A DNA stretch of 64,000 bases from Bacillus sp. FJAT-44742 (GTDB lineage: Bacteria; Bacillota; Bacilli; Bacillales; Marinococcaceae), in NCBI RefSeq assembly GCF_002797315.1, contig NZ_KZ454936.1, positions 619,133 through 683,132 on the forward strand. The letters run 5' to 3'. Each line of letters begins with the position of its first letter. Position 1 is the first letter of the stretch. Below the pieces are notes generated by a model. The model saw nothing but the letters and a program-made list of their open reading frames with translations. It did no database searches and was not told the origin of the DNA. Positions 53,925-64,000 of the stretch are shown piece by piece. The position numbers and the translations under genes are program-made.

Positions 53925-55757
53925 GTGAAGAAGGAAGAAAAGTTAGAAAGACAGCAGAGAATACGGAATTTTTCCATTATCGCTCATATTGATCACGGCA
54001 AGTCCACTCTTGCCGATCGTATTTTAGAATCCACCAGTGCGTTAAGCCAGCGGGAAATGAAAGACCAGATGCTTGATGCGATGGATCTTGAAAGAGAGCG
54101 AGGCATTACGATTAAGTTGAATTCCGTCCAGCTTAAGCACAAGCATAAGGACGGAGAAGAATATATTTTTCATTTGATTGATACACCAGGCCACGTCGAT
54201 TTTTCATACGAAGTTTCCCGAAGCCTGGCAGCTTGTGAAGGAGCTCTTTTAATTGTAGATGCTGCTCAGGGGATCGAAGCCCAGACTCTTGCCAATGTTT
54301 ATCTTGCGCTGGATAACGATTTGGAGATTATTCCTGTTATCAATAAGATTGATCTTCCAAGTGCAGAGCCAGAAAGAGTAAAGCAGGAAATTGAAGATGT
54401 TATTGGTCTTGATGCTTCTGATGCGGTTTTGGCATCTGCGAAGAGCGGCATTGGAATTGATGATATTCTTGACCAGATTGTAGAAAAGGTACCGCCTCCT
54501 GAAGGAGATCCAGTGGCGCCCCTTCAGGCCATGATTTTTGACTCCTTATATGATACATACCGGGGAGTCATTGCTTATGTCCGGATTGTAGAAGGCACGG
54601 TAAAGCCCGGACAGAAAATTAGAATGATGGCAACCGGTAAGGAGTTTGAAGTTTCGGAAGTGGGGGTTTTTACACCCAAACCGGTTGCCTGTAATGAATT
54701 AACGGTCGGAGACGTTGGATTTATTACGGCTGCCATTAAAAACGTTGGCGATTCCAGGGTGGGGGATACGATTACCCATGTACACTCACCTGCTGCCGAG
54801 CCGCTCCCTGGGTATAAGCGGATGAACCCTATGGTTTTCTGCGGTCTTTACCCGATTGATGCCAACAATTACAATCCCCTTCGAGATGCCCTGGAACGTC
54901 TTGAGTTAAACGACAGTTCTCTGCAATTTGAGGCAGAGACCTCACAGGCGCTTGGGTTCGGTTTTCGCTGCGGCTTTCTTGGGCTCCTTCATATGGAAAT
55001 TATCCAGGAAAGAATTGAAAGAGAATATGGTATTGATCTAATTACAACAGCTCCAAGTGTTAATTATCATGTGTACTTAACAGATGGAGAAGTGTTTGAA
55101 ATTGATAATCCATCCAAAATGCCTGACCAGCAAAAGATTGACAGTGTGGAAGAGCCGTATGTCCGTTCAACGGTTATGGTCCCTAATGAGTATGTAGGTG
55201 CAGTCATGGAGCTTTGCCAAGGGAAACGAGGCGACTTTATTGATATGCAGTATATGGATGAGAACCGCGTTAATATTGTATATGAAATACCTTTAACCGA
55301 AATTGTGTATGATTTCTTTGATCAGCTGAAGTCAAGTACGAAAGGCTATGCTTCTTTTGATTATGAGCTGATTGGTTATAAGACCTCCAAGCTTGTAAAA
55401 ATGGACATTTTGTTAAACGGGGAAACAGTTGACGCTTTATCGGTTATTGTCCACCGGGATTTTGCTTATGAAAGAGGAAAAGCGATTGTGGATAAATTGA
55501 AAGAATTGATACCAAGGCAGCAGTTTGAAGTCCCAGTTCAAGCGAGTATTGGAAACAAGATCATCGCCCGAAATACAATTAAGGCCATGCGGAAAAACGT
55601 GCTTGCAAAATGTTACGGGGGCGACATTTCTCGAAAACGGAAGCTGCTGGAAAAGCAAAAAGAAGGAAAACAGCGAATGAAAAGTGTCGGGAAGGTTGAC
55701 GTTCCTCAAGAAGCATTTATGTCCGTTCTGAAAATGGACGACAGCAATAAGAAGTAA
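53925..55757 (+). CDS. lepA: Elongation factor 4 (LepA)
   Basis: 610 residues. GTPase motifs [42 protein letters not shown]; the CTD ends [37 protein letters not shown]4 acts on ribosomes and affects translation initiation and back-translocation. GTG 53925 follows GGGAGTGAT. Followed by hemW. Confidence 0.97.
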   Translation: MKKEEKLERQQRIRNFSIIAHIDHGKSTLADRILESTSALSQREMKDQMLDAMDLERERGITIKLNSVQLKHKHKDGEEYIFHLIDTPGHVDFSYEVSRSLAACEGALLIVDAAQGIEAQTLANVYLALDNDLEIIPVINKIDLPSAEPERVKQEIEDVIGLDASDAVLASAKSGIGIDDILDQIVEKVPPPEGDPVAPLQAMIFDSLYDTYRGVIAYVRIVEGTVKPGQKIRMMATGKEFEVSEVGVFTPKPVACNELTVGDVGFITAAIKNVGDSRVGDTITHVHSPAAEPLPGYKRMNPMVFCGLYPIDANNYNPLRDALERLELNDSSLQFEAETSQALGFGFRCGFLGLLHMEIIQERIEREYGIDLITTAPSVNYHVYLTDGEVFEIDNPSKMPDQQKIDSVEEPYVRSTVMVPNEYVGAVMELCQGKRGDFIDMQYMDENRVNIVYEIPLTEIVYDFFDQLKSSTKGYASFDYELIGYKTSKLVKMDILLNGETVDALSVIVHRDFAYERGKAIVDKLKELIPRQQFEVPVQASIGNKIIARNTIKAMRKNVLAKCYGGDISRKRKLLEKQKEGKQRMKSVGKVDVPQEAFMSVLKMDDSNKK

Positions 55758-55765
55758 GGCCACTT

Positions 55766-55790
55766 GCCGCAGGGAAACCCTGCGGCTTTT
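55766..55790 (+). terminator. Hairpin between lepA and hemW
   Basis: GCCGCAGGG-AAA-CCCTGCGGC followed by TTTT, so termination may be partial. Confidence 0.7.
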
Positions 55791-55834
55791 CCAAATCAGA
55801 AAATACTAATGAGCAAAGGAAGCGTTTAAGAGGT

Positions 55835-56971
55835 ATGGCAAAATCAATATACATTCATATTCCTTTTTGTGAGCATATTTGTTTTTATTGTGACTTTAAC
55901 AAGGTATATGTTGAAAATCAGCCAGTTGATGCTTACATTGACGCGCTGATTACCGAAATAGAAATGGTGTTTTTATCACAGCCTCCTGAGCAGATTGAAA
56001 CCGTTTATATCGGAGGAGGCACTCCTACAGCATTGTCCTCGGCCCAGTTGGATAAACTGTTAAGAGCGGTAGATAAAATGCTTTCTGGTCAGCCTGTAAA
56101 GGAATATACTGTGGAGATAAATCCAGGAGGGGCGGATGCTGAGAAGCTGAAGGTAATGAGTCAGTACAGTATAAATCGTTTAAGCCTGGGAGTTCAGAGC
56201 TTTGATGATGACTTACTAAAAGCAATCGGCCGCACTCACCGTGAAAAAGATGTTTATTTTACAATAGAAGAAGCTAAGAAAAACGGCTTTAGTAATATTT
56301 CCATTGATTTAATGTTTGGACTCCCAAATCAGACGATAGAGCAGTGGAGAGAAAGTATTTTAAAAACAGTGGCTCTCAACCTTCCACATGTCTCTGCCTA
56401 CTCTCTAAAGATTGAAGAGAAGACAATCTTTCATAACATGATGAGAAAAGGAAAACTGTCACTCGTTCCTCAGGATGATGAAGCAGAAATGTATGAGATT
56501 CTCTTGCATCAAATGAATCGCTCACTTCTTCATCCCTATGAAATCAGCAATTTTGCTAAAGAAGGCTATGAAAGCCTCCATAATCAAACGTATTGGGCAA
56601 ATGAAGAATACTACGGATTTGGAGCAGGGGCCCATGGCTACTTAGCAGGAGTCCGATATGCAAACATCGGCCCTTTGCGACATTACCTATCGGCTGTACA
56701 AGAGAAGAACCTTCCAATTAAAGAAAGGCATAACGTTACTCTCCAAGAGAAAATGGAAGAGGAAATGTTTATGGGACTGAGAATGGATAAAGGCGTGGAT
56801 AAACAGCGTTTTTTGAGAAAATATCAGAAATCAATAGAGGAAGTCTTTTCTCGTCAGCTTTCTTCCTTGGAGGAAGAAGATTTAATCACAAATGAGATGG
56901 AAACGATAAGGTTAACACAAAGAGGTAAGCTGTTAGGGAACGAAGTGTTCGAAAGGTTTCTCCTAATTTGA
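55835..56971 (+). CDS. hemW: HemW radical SAM heme chaperone
   Basis: 378 residues. Radical SAM cluster motif CEHICFYC in SIYIHIPFCEHICFYCDFNK, GGGTPT, SLGVQSFDD, NISIDLMFGLPNQT, and a C-terminal HemN-C-like domain. HemW inserts heme into proteins; it is often mislabelled coproporphyrinogen oxidase. In B. subtilis it also lies between lepA and hrcA. Confidence 0.94.
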   Translation: MAKSIYIHIPFCEHICFYCDFNKVYVENQPVDAYIDALITEIEMVFLSQPPEQIETVYIGGGTPTALSSAQLDKLLRAVDKMLSGQPVKEYTVEINPGGADAEKLKVMSQYSINRLSLGVQSFDDDLLKAIGRTHREKDVYFTIEEAKKNGFSNISIDLMFGLPNQTIEQWRESILKTVALNLPHVSAYSLKIEEKTIFHNMMRKGKLSLVPQDDEAEMYEILLHQMNRSLLHPYEISNFAKEGYESLHNQTYWANEEYYGFGAGAHGYLAGVRYANIGPLRHYLSAVQEKNLPIKERHNVTLQEKMEEEMFMGLRMDKGVDKQRFLRKYQKSIEEVFSRQLSSLEEEDLITNEMETIRLTQRGKLLGNEVFERFLLI

Positions 56972-56992
56972 TAAAATTAAGAAGGGTCATCG

Positions 56993-57021
56993 TTGACAAA
57001 AAGAGAGGCATTTGATAATTT
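56993..57021 (+). promoter_or_regulatory. Sigma-A promoter of the dnaK operon
   Basis: TTGACA (56993-56998), 17 bases, TAATTT (57016-57021). The CIRCE operator follows within the leader. Confidence 0.7.
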
Positions 57022-57031
57022 AACATTAGAT

Positions 57032-57058
57032 TTAGCACTCGTAATGAATGAGTGCTAA
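57032..57058. promoter_or_regulatory. CIRCE operator (HrcA binding site)
   Basis: TTAGCACTC-N9-GAGTGCTAA, a perfect CIRCE. HrcA bound here represses hrcA-grpE-dnaK-dnaJ; heat or unfolded protein load relieves this. Confidence 0.97.
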
Positions 57059-57075
57059 CAGAGGTGATGAAGGGG

Positions 57076-58110
57076 ATGTTGACGAAACGACAACTCTTTA
57101 TTTTACAGGCAATTATAAATGACTATATACGATCTGCAGAACCCGTTGGTTCCCGTAGCATTTCAAAAAGGGAGGACGTTGGATACAGTCCGGCTACCGT
57201 TAGAAATGAAATGGCAGACCTTGAAGGGCTTGGTTTTTTAGAAAAGCCTCATAGCTCCTCAGGAAGGATTCCTTCCCATCAGGGATATAGATATTATGTG
57301 GACCACCTCCTCATGCCGCACCATTTGTCTACGGAGGAATTAACAGATATTAAAGCACTTTTTGCTGAAAAGATTTTCGAAACAGAGCACGTTATTCAGC
57401 AATCTGCACAAATTCTTTCAGAATTAACAAGCTACATTTCAATCGTCCTTGGCCCGGAAGTATTTGATACGAAGTTAAAGCATTTGCAGATTATTCCATT
57501 AAGTGATGAAACTGCGATCGCCATTTTAGTTACAGATACGGGGCATGTGGAAAAGCATTCAGTAACACTTCCAGAGAGTCTGAACAATTCAGATCTTGAA
57601 AAGGTAGTTAACATTTTGAACGAACGGCTGCAAGGAGTTCCGTTGTTTCAAATGAAACAAAAGCTGATGCACGAGGTAGCGGATGTTCTGAAGAATAATG
57701 TAGACAACTATAAGAGTGTCCTTTCCTTTTTAGAAGGGTCCCTGCAGACAGGAAAACCTGAGAAAGTTTTTTATGGTGGGAAAACCAACTTATTGGGACA
57801 GCCTGAATTTAAGGATGTAGAAAAAGCACGTCTTCTCCTTGAGTTCCTGGAACAAGACGAGTCTGTAAATCGCTTGCTTCGCGCCTCGCATAATGGAATT
57901 ACAGTGAAGATAGGCCAGGAAAATAATATAGCTGCATTTGAAGACTGCAGCATCATTACGGCCACTTATTCCATAGGGGGAAAGCCAGTGGGAACAGTTG
58001 GTATTCTCGGGCCTACAAGAATGGAATACCCACGTGTTATTGGATTATTGGATCATTTGTCAAGAGACTTAACCAAAGTTCTTACTGACTTGTATCATAA
58101 AGGTCCTTAA
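57076..58110 (+). CDS. hrcA: Heat-inducible transcription repressor HrcA
   Basis: 344 residues. N-terminal winged helix (LTKRQLFILQAIINDYIRSAEPVGSRSISKREDVGYSPATVRNEMADLEGLGFLEKPHSSSGRIPS), then GAF-like domain ending in LGPTRMEYPRVIGLLDHLSRDLTKVL. It represses its own operon at CIRCE. GAGGTGAT at 57061-57068 suits ATG 57076, not the ATG at 57067, which is too near. Confidence 0.96.
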   Translation: MLTKRQLFILQAIINDYIRSAEPVGSRSISKREDVGYSPATVRNEMADLEGLGFLEKPHSSSGRIPSHQGYRYYVDHLLMPHHLSTEELTDIKALFAEKIFETEHVIQQSAQILSELTSYISIVLGPEVFDTKLKHLQIIPLSDETAIAILVTDTGHVEKHSVTLPESLNNSDLEKVVNILNERLQGVPLFQMKQKLMHEVADVLKNNVDNYKSVLSFLEGSLQTGKPEKVFYGGKTNLLGQPEFKDVEKARLLLEFLEQDESVNRLLRASHNGITVKIGQENNIAAFEDCSIITATYSIGGKPVGTVGILGPTRMEYPRVIGLLDHLSRDLTKVLTDLYHKGP

Positions 58111-58131
58111 TGGTAATATTATCAATTGGTT

Positions 58132-58153
58132 ATGGGAGAGTTCTCTCTCCCAT
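58132..58153 (+). other. Perfect hairpin between hrcA and grpE
   Basis: ATGGGAGAG-TTCT-CTCTCCCAT, 9-bp stem, followed by TCCTTTA. It could be a weak terminator or an mRNA processing site between cistrons. Confidence 0.6.
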
Positions 58154-58221
58154 TCCTTTATGAAAAGACGCTTGTTTATTCAGAGAAATGATAGAGGTAA
58201 GCACAACAGGAGGTGAACCTA

Positions 58222-58788
58222 GTGGCCAAAGAAGAACAACAAAATGTCAATGAAGAAAAAGAGGAAGAGCAGCCATTAGAAGAAGCGGAGACTGCTGAAG
58301 ATGGCTTTAAAGTAGATGATGCTGGTGAAGAACAGGAAGACAACCGCCTCATCCAGCTTGAAAATGAAGTAAATGAATGGAAGAACAAGACATTGCGTGT
58401 CCAAGCAGACCTTGATAACTTCCGTAGAAGAGTTAAGGAAGAAAGAGAAACAGCAGCCAAGTATAAGGCTCAAAGTTTAGTGGAATCTCTACTCCCTGCT
58501 CTTGATAATTTTGAAAGAGCTCTTCAAATTGAACCTGATGGAGAAGAAGCGAAATCTCTGCTTCAAGGGATGAACATGGTGTACAGCCAGCTCAAAGAAG
58601 CTCTTGAGAACGAAGGAGTAGAAGTTATCCAAACAGAGGGCCAACAGTTTGACCCTAACCTTCACCAGGCTGTAATGCAAGTAGAAGAAGCAGGGTTTGA
58701 AACAAATGAGATCGTGGAAGAATTACAAAAGGGTTATAAGCTCAAGGACCGTATTATTCGGCCTTCAATGGTTAAAGTGAATGCATAA
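58222..58788 (+). CDS. grpE: GrpE nucleotide exchange factor
   Basis: 188 residues. Acidic, disordered N-terminus, then a long coiled coil ([33 protein letters not shown]) and beta-domain with [24 protein letters not shown] and [16 protein letters not shown]. It releases ADP from DnaK. GTG 58222 follows AGGAGGTGA; an upstream GTG is inside it. Confidence 0.96.
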   Translation: MAKEEQQNVNEEKEEEQPLEEAETAEDGFKVDDAGEEQEDNRLIQLENEVNEWKNKTLRVQADLDNFRRRVKEERETAAKYKAQSLVESLLPALDNFERALQIEPDGEEAKSLLQGMNMVYSQLKEALENEGVEVIQTEGQQFDPNLHQAVMQVEEAGFETNEIVEELQKGYKLKDRIIRPSMVKVNA

Positions 58789-58821
58789 TTACATAGATGA
58801 AAATGGACAGGAGGAATAAAA

Positions 58822-60663
58822 ATGAGTAAAGTAATTGGAATTGACTTAGGAACAACAAACTCATGTGTAGCAGTTATGGAGGGTGGAGAAGCGACAGTTA
58901 TCCCGAACCCGGAAGGGAATCGAACGACTCCTTCTGTAGTGGCTTTCAAAGATGGTGAGCGTCAAGTAGGAGAAGTAGCAAAACGCCAGGCCATTACAAA
59001 CCCAAATACGATCCAATCCATCAAGCGTCACATGGGCACAGGCTACAAAGTAGAAGCAGAAGGCAAGGAATATACTCCTCAGGAGATTTCTGCAATTATC
59101 CTTCAGAAGCTTAAAAACGACGCGGAGAGCTACCTTGGCGAAGAGGTAACAAAAGCAGTTATTACTGTACCGGCATATTTCAATGATTCTCAGCGCCAGG
59201 CAACAAAGGATGCAGGGAAAATTGCCGGACTTGAAGTAGAAAGAATTGTTAATGAACCGACAGCTGCTTCCTTGGCATACGGTCTTGATAAAGAAGAAGA
59301 TCAGACCATTTTAGTTTATGATCTTGGCGGCGGAACATTTGACGTATCTGTTCTAGAGCTTGGCGATGGATTTTTCGAAGTTAAATCTACATCTGGCGAT
59401 AACAAGCTGGGCGGAGATGACTTTGACCAAGTCATCATTGATCATTTAGTGGCTGAATTCAAAAAAGAAAACGGGATTGATCTTTCACAGGATAAAATGG
59501 CTATGCAGCGCTTAAAAGACGCAGCTGAAAAAGCGAAAAAAGACCTTTCCGGAGTATCACAGACACAAATTTCATTGCCGTTTATTACTGCTGATTCAAG
59601 CGGTCCAAAACATTTAGAGCTTTCATTGACTCGTGCGAAGTTTGAAGAGCTTTCTTCCCACCTTGTTGAAAGAACAATGGGACCTACCCGCCGTGCAATG
59701 CAAGATGCAGGCTTGAGCGCATCTGAGATCGACAAAGTCATTTTAGTCGGAGGCTCCACTCGTATTCCGGCTGTACAAGAAGAAATTAAAAAGCTGACAG
59801 GAAAAGATGCACACAAAGGTGTAAACCCTGATGAAGTCGTTGCTCTTGGTGCTGCTGTGCAGGCAGGGGTGCTTTCCGGCGATGTAAAAGACGTAGTTCT
59901 TCTGGACGTAACTCCTTTATCTTTAGGAATTGAAACAATGGGTGGAGTAAATACAAAACTGATTGAAAGAAATACAACAATTCCAACAAGTAAATCTCAA
60001 GTATTCTCAACAGCTGCTGATAACCAGCCTTCAGTAGATATTCACGTTCTTCAAGGTGAGCGTGAAATGGCAGCGGATAACAAAACGTTAGGACGTTTTC
60101 AATTGACGGATATTCCTCCGGCTCCTCGTGGCGTGCCGCAAATTGAAGTAACATTTGATATTGATGCCAACGGTATTGTTAATGTCCGTGCCAAAGATTT
60201 AGGAACAAATAAAGAACAGTCTATCACGATCACTTCTTCTTCTGGCCTTTCTGATGAAGAAATCGAAAATATGGTTAAGGAAGCCGAAGAAAATGCTGAA
60301 GAAGATAAAAAGCGTAAAGAAGCAGTGGAAGTAAGAAATGAAGCAGACCAGCTTGTCTTCACTACTGAAAAAACATTGAAGGATCTTGGCGACAACGTTG
60401 AGCAGGCTGAAATTGATAAAGCGGAAGCCGCAAAGGAAAAAGTTAAGACTGCTCTTGAAGGAGAAGACGTTGAAGCGATTAAATCTGCTAAGGATGAACT
60501 GCAAGAAGTAGTGCAGGAGCTGTCTACCAAGTTGTATGAGCAAGCTGCTCAGCAAGCCCAGCAAGCTCAAGGAGAGCAGGGAGCAGACGGAGCTCAGCAA
60601 GACGACAATGTAGTAGACGCAGATTACGAAGAGGTAAACGACGACGATAAAAACAATAAATAA
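58822..60663 (+). CDS. dnaK: Molecular chaperone DnaK
   Basis: 613 residues. [75 protein letters not shown], and a C-terminal lid ending with a Gln/Ala stretch and [13 protein letters not shown]. The Hsp70 of the CIRCE operon. AGGAGG precedes the ATG. Confidence 0.98.
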   Translation: MSKVIGIDLGTTNSCVAVMEGGEATVIPNPEGNRTTPSVVAFKDGERQVGEVAKRQAITNPNTIQSIKRHMGTGYKVEAEGKEYTPQEISAIILQKLKNDAESYLGEEVTKAVITVPAYFNDSQRQATKDAGKIAGLEVERIVNEPTAASLAYGLDKEEDQTILVYDLGGGTFDVSVLELGDGFFEVKSTSGDNKLGGDDFDQVIIDHLVAEFKKENGIDLSQDKMAMQRLKDAAEKAKKDLSGVSQTQISLPFITADSSGPKHLELSLTRAKFEELSSHLVERTMGPTRRAMQDAGLSASEIDKVILVGGSTRIPAVQEEIKKLTGKDAHKGVNPDEVVALGAAVQAGVLSGDVKDVVLLDVTPLSLGIETMGGVNTKLIERNTTIPTSKSQVFSTAADNQPSVDIHVLQGEREMAADNKTLGRFQLTDIPPAPRGVPQIEVTFDIDANGIVNVRAKDLGTNKEQSITITSSSGLSDEEIENMVKEAEENAEEDKKRKEAVEVRNEADQLVFTTEKTLKDLGDNVEQAEIDKAEAAKEKVKTALEGEDVEAIKSAKDELQEVVQELSTKLYEQAAQQAQQAQGEQGADGAQQDDNVVDADYEEVNDDDKNNK

Positions 60664-60685
60664 TATCCTGGAAATAGAAAAAGTA

Positions 60686-60723
60686 AAAAGTCAAAGTCAG
60701 GGTCTCTTGGCTTTGACTTTTTT
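60686..60723 (+). terminator. Terminator between dnaK and dnaJ
   Basis: AAAAGTCAAAG pairs with CTTTGACTTTT and continues in T residues. It probably lets only part of transcription reach dnaJ. Confidence 0.85.
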
Positions 60724-60852
60724 CAGGTATCATGACGCTTAGCAGATTCAAACACAAAAGGGAAACCTGGCTAATCCTTTAAGCAGGTTGATTGGCTTTT
60801 TGTTAGAATGATATGATTAGCGTTATGGAATAGAATACGGGAGTGTTGAGGA

Positions 60853-61974
60853 ATGAGTAAACGAGATTACTACGAAGTTCTAGGTGTCAGTAAGGAAGCA
60901 TCTACTGATGAAGTGAAAAAAGCATATCGAAAGCTCGCCCGTAAATATCACCCGGATGTAAACAAAGAACCAGATGCGGAAGAGAAGTTCAAAGAGGTTA
61001 AGGAAGCTTATGATACGTTAAGCGATCCTCAAAAGAAATCCAATTATGACCGTTTCGGCCATGCAGATCCTAACCAGGGGTTTGGAGGAGCAGGCGGAGC
61101 TGGAGACTTTGGCGGTTTTGGGGATATTTTCGATATGTTCTTTGGCGGAGGAGGAGGAAGACGGGATCCTAATGCACCACGCCAAGGAGCCGATTTGCAG
61201 TATACGATGACGATTGAATTTAAAGAAGCTGTATTTGGAAAAGAAACCGAAATTGAGATTCCTAGGGAAGAAGCATGTAATACATGCTCTGGCTCTGGAG
61301 CAAAGCCGGGAACCAAGCCAGAAACCTGTTCAAAATGTGGCGGAGCCGGCCAGCTTAACATTGAACAGAACACACCGTTTGGACGAGTCGTGAACCGAAG
61401 AGTATGTGATCAATGTGAAGGTACGGGCAAAACAATCAAGGATAAATGTAACACTTGCGGTGGAGCAGGTAAGGTCCGCAGACGCAAGAAGATCAATATC
61501 CAGGTTCCGGCAGGCGTGGATCACGGCCAGCAAATCCGGGTAGCCGGTCAAGGAGAAGGCGGGAAAAATGGCGGTCCTTCCGGGGATCTTTATGTAGTAT
61601 TTAATGTCCGTCCCCATGAATTCTTTAAGCGTGACGGCGACGATATATACTGTGATATGCCTCTCACCTTTACCCAGGTAGCTTTGGGGGATGAAATTGA
61701 AGTGCCGACTCTTCATGGAAGAGTCAAGCAGAAAATCCCTGCTGGCACGCAGTCCGGCGTGCAATTTAGGCTCCGGGGAAAAGGAGTGCCAAACGTTCAC
61801 GGCCGCGGATACGGGGATCAATTTGTGAAGGTACAGGTTGTTACTCCAAAGAAGCTTACAGAAAAGCAGAAGGAACTGCTTAGAGAGTTTTCAGAGATAA
61901 GCGGTGATGCACATGCCGATGAGCAAAATGATAATTTCTTCGCAAAAGTAAAAAGAGCTTTTCGAGGAGAGTAA
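60853..61974 (+). CDS. dnaJ: Chaperone DnaJ
   Basis: 373 residues. J-domain with HPD ([19 protein letters not shown]), a Gly/Phe-rich segment, four zinc-binding CxxCxGxG repeats ([32 protein letters not shown]) and the C-terminal substrate domain. It stimulates DnaK ATPase. Confidence 0.98.
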   Translation: MSKRDYYEVLGVSKEASTDEVKKAYRKLARKYHPDVNKEPDAEEKFKEVKEAYDTLSDPQKKSNYDRFGHADPNQGFGGAGGAGDFGGFGDIFDMFFGGGGGRRDPNAPRQGADLQYTMTIEFKEAVFGKETEIEIPREEACNTCSGSGAKPGTKPETCSKCGGAGQLNIEQNTPFGRVVNRRVCDQCEGTGKTIKDKCNTCGGAGKVRRRKKINIQVPAGVDHGQQIRVAGQGEGGKNGGPSGDLYVVFNVRPHEFFKRDGDDIYCDMPLTFTQVALGDEIEVPTLHGRVKQKIPAGTQSGVQFRLRGKGVPNVHGRGYGDQFVKVQVVTPKKLTEKQKELLREFSEISGDAHADEQNDNFFAKVKRAFRGE

Positions 61975-62312
61975 AGGCTTTGTGAAAGGGGAAGGTTGAG
62001 TTTTTAAAAGTTGTTCCTACGGGGAGAGTATTAGGCATGAGCCGGAGTTCACGAAGGTGGTTTTTCCCGAGAAAGCTGAAGCTTGCCCTTTAGTATAAGG
62101 GAGTGTCTTTTAACAAAATTCAACTACAAGACCTAAACAAAGGCCTTTTAAACAGAAAATGGATAGCAAAGAAAAAGCGGAACACTCTTTCTTTAACGTC
62201 ATGCGTTTTAAGGGAGAGCCCGCATTTTTCTTTATTATAAAGCTGTGCTGAATTCCCCAGGACACTTTGAATTTTCTTTTGATAATCCTGGGCAAATATG
62301 GAGTTGATAATA
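61975..62312. other. Gene-free stretch between dnaJ and prmA
   Basis: About 340 bases. No gene or clear terminator; a weak hairpin CCCTTT...AAGGG near 62088-62103. The stretch 62030-62150, with GCCGGAGTTC and AAGGGAGTGT, resembles other intergenic pieces here (22150-22240, 41511-41537) and may be a decayed repeat. Confidence 0.35.
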
Positions 62313-63248
62313 ATGAAATGGATGGAATGCAGTGTGCATACGACTCCACAAGCAATCGAGCCGGTATCAAGTATTTTAAATGATAGTGGAGCAAGTGGCG
62401 TGGTGATAGAGGATACTGCCGACTTAACAAAAAAATGGGAGGGGGCAGAAGATGAAATTTTTGCTCTTTCTCCTTCCAACTACCCTGCAGAAGGTGCAGT
62501 TCTGAAAGCATATTTTCCTCTAAATGACAAATTGGAAGAGACAATAGAAGAGATAAAATTGAAGATTAATGGGCTCACGGATTATGGGATAGATGCCGGG
62601 AGCAGTAAAATTGAATTGTCCGAAGTTGATGAGGAAGATTGGGCCAATGAATGGAAAAAATACTATAAGCCAGTCAAGGTTACAGAGACGATCACTATTG
62701 TTCCTACATGGGAGAATTACACGCCTGATGCAAACGAACATATTATTGAGCTGGACCCTGGCATGGCCTTTGGCACAGGCACGCACGCTACTACAGTTCT
62801 CTGTTTGCAGGCACTGGAAAAAGAAGTGAAGAAAAACAATACGGTAGTTGATGTTGGAACCGGCTCCGGAGTTCTTAGCATAGCAGCAGCCAAGCTTGGT
62901 GCTTCGTCTGTCACAGCCCTTGACGTGGACGATATGGCAGTAAGCATTGCACAGGAAAATGCTCAGGTGAATAAAGTAGACAGCATTGTATCTGCCAGAC
63001 AGAATAATCTTCTTAAAACAATTGATGAACAGTACGATGTGGTCGTAGCAAATATTTTGGCAGAGATTATCATTCGCATGGTTGAGGATGCCCGAAAGGT
63101 TATTAAGCCGGGAGGTACTTTTATTACGTCAGGCATCATAGCTGCAAAGAAGGATGAAGTAAAAAACAAACTTGAGAGCAGCGGCTTTGAAATTAAAGAA
63201 ACCATAGAGCTTGAAGATTGGGTAGCTTTTATAGCTAAAACATCGTAA
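62313..63248 (+). CDS. prmA: Ribosomal protein L11 methyltransferase
   Basis: 311 residues, same length as B. subtilis PrmA. It starts MKWMECSVHTTPQAIEPVSSIL; SAM site VVDVGTGSGVLSIAAAKLGASSVTALDVD, GMAFGTGTHATT, and VVANILAEIIIRM. It trimethylates L11. GGAG lies 9 bases before ATG 62313; an in-frame ATG at 62298 lies before that site. Confidence 0.96.
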   Translation: MKWMECSVHTTPQAIEPVSSILNDSGASGVVIEDTADLTKKWEGAEDEIFALSPSNYPAEGAVLKAYFPLNDKLEETIEEIKLKINGLTDYGIDAGSSKIELSEVDEEDWANEWKKYYKPVKVTETITIVPTWENYTPDANEHIIELDPGMAFGTGTHATTVLCLQALEKEVKKNNTVVDVGTGSGVLSIAAAKLGASSVTALDVDDMAVSIAQENAQVNKVDSIVSARQNNLLKTIDEQYDVVVANILAEIIIRMVEDARKVIKPGGTFITSGIIAAKKDEVKNKLESSGFEIKETIELEDWVAFIAKTS

Positions 63249-63287
63249 AATAAATTCGGCAATAATCGTCAATATGTGGAGGATGGC

Positions 63288-64000
63288 ATGCAAAGATACT
63301 TCGTGAATAAAGAAGCCGTTTCAGATGGTGTCGTCACTATAACCGGTGAGGATGTAAAGCATATTTCAAAGGTTATGCGCATGGAACCTGGCGATCAGAT
63401 TATCTGCAATGATAATGACGGTTTTTCAGCAAGGTGTGAGCTTAATGAGCTTTCCAAAGAAAAAGTGACAGCAAAGGTCATTGAGCAGCTGAATGTAAAC
63501 CATGAACTTCCAGTCAATGTGCATATAGCTTATGGATTATCCAAGGGAGATAAGGTAGAGACGGTCGTCCAAAAAGGGACGGAGCTGGGTGCTTCCTGTT
63601 TTTACCCCTTTGCTGCTCAGCGTTCTGTGGTAAAATGGGATGATAAAAAAGAACCAAAAAAGCTGGAACGTCTTGAAAAGATAGCAAAAGAGGCAGCTGA
63701 ACAATCTCATCGAGACTATATGCCTGTAGTAAAAGGCCACCATACATTCAAGGAGATTATAGAAACAGGGAAGCAGTTTGCCCACAAGCTTCTTGTTTAT
63801 GAAGAGACTGCAAAAGAAGGAAAGCATCCTGTGCTGTTTCGCGCCCTTCAAGAAGTAAAACAAGGGGAATCTTTATTTGTTATTATCGGTCCTGAAGGCG
63901 GAATTTCTCCCCAGGAAGCTGCGGAAGCTGAAAAAAACGGATTTTTATCTGTCAGTCTGGGACCGAGAATCGTAAGAAGTGAAACGGCTCCATTATATAT
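63288..64000 (+). CDS. rsmE: 16S rRNA m3U1498 methyltransferase RsmE (3' end outside window)
   Basis: The frame is open from ATG 63288 to the end of the window, 237 codons seen. MQRYFVNKEAVSDGVVTITGEDVKHISKVMRMEPGD is the PUA-like N-terminus; AYGLSKGDKVETVVQKGTELGASCFYPF and VIIGPEGGISPQEAAEAEKNGFLSVSLGPRIVRSETAPL are the SPOUT methyltransferase knot. It methylates N3 of U1498 in 16S rRNA. GTGGAGGA lies before the ATG. Only the last few residues are missing. Confidence 0.95.
   Translation, partial: MQRYFVNKEAVSDGVVTITGEDVKHISKVMRMEPGDQIICNDNDGFSARCELNELSKEKVTAKVIEQLNVNHELPVNVHIAYGLSKGDKVETVVQKGTELGASCFYPFAAQRSVVKWDDKKEPKKLERLEKIAKEAAEQSHRDYMPVVKGHHTFKEIIETGKQFAHKLLVYEETAKEGKHPVLFRALQEVKQGESLFVIIGPEGGISPQEAAEAEKNGFLSVSLGPRIVRSETAPLY

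Noticed and set aside
62110-62544. 144-codon and 119-codon minus-strand frames over the prmA start
   Set aside because: Both are mostly antisense to prmA; the rest covers the repeat-like spacer.

Overview
The window is chromosomal DNA of an endospore-forming member of the Bacillaceae. Evidence: Bacillus subtilis-like gene order over nearly the whole length, sporulation genes (sigK, gpr, spoIIP, sda), the comE/comER competence locus, a CIRCE-controlled hrcA-grpE-dnaK-dnaJ operon and an alaS T-box. A seven-gene Mrp Na+/H+ antiporter operon, a Na+/proline symporter and several very acidic envelope proteins fit a salt- or alkali-adapted species; that is inference and I cannot name the genus. No phage, CRISPR array, rRNA, tRNA or intact insertion sequence was seen.

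Layout. (1) 1-24 kb is the yrr block: mnmA (5' end cut), TPR protein, recD2, a zinc-ribbon gene, yrzQ, AI-2E family exporter; then an inserted proline module (putB, pruA, rocR-type activator, a 38-codon membrane protein gene, putP); then T-box-alaS, ireB, ruvX, DUF1292, mltG, trmR-trhP1-trhP2, greA, yrrS, yrzA, mtnN, yrhC. udk, yrrT and mccAB of the B. subtilis block are missing. (2) 24-36 kb is mixed: NUDIX CoA pyrophosphatase, S9 peptidase, HesB-like protein, an uninterrupted sigK, the HU gene and mrpABCDEFG. (3) 36-64 kb is the yqe block: sda with DnaA boxes, yqeG-yqeH-aroE-yhbY-nadD-yqeK-rsfS-methyltransferase, comER, comEA-(metY)-comEB-comEC, yqzM, holA, rpsT, gpr, spoIIP-yqxA, lepA-hemW, hrcA-grpE-dnaK-dnaJ, prmA, rsmE (3' end cut).

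How genes work together. The proline module looks self-contained: putP and its small partner import proline, PutB and PruA oxidise it to glutamate, and an NtrC-family RocR-like activator sits between two convincing sigma-54 promoters with palindromic TGCAAA-type upstream sites. TrmR, TrhP1 and TrhP2 modify wobble uridine, as does MnmA at the window edge. Sda with three DnaA boxes links replication to sporulation, while SigK, GPR and SpoIIP act later in sporulation. ComEA/EB/EC form the DNA-uptake channel.

Most of the window is ordinary core genome. The points most worth a second look are regulatory or small: a Shine-Dalgarno/start pair of sda bridged by a perfect hairpin, a terminator-like GNRA hairpin in the greA leader, the 38-codon symporter partner, a 189-bp MITE-like element, three tandem hairpins before holA, and a possible small RNA ending at 27530. 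Start codons were chosen by ribosome-binding-site spacing and family length, so several differ from the longest open frame.
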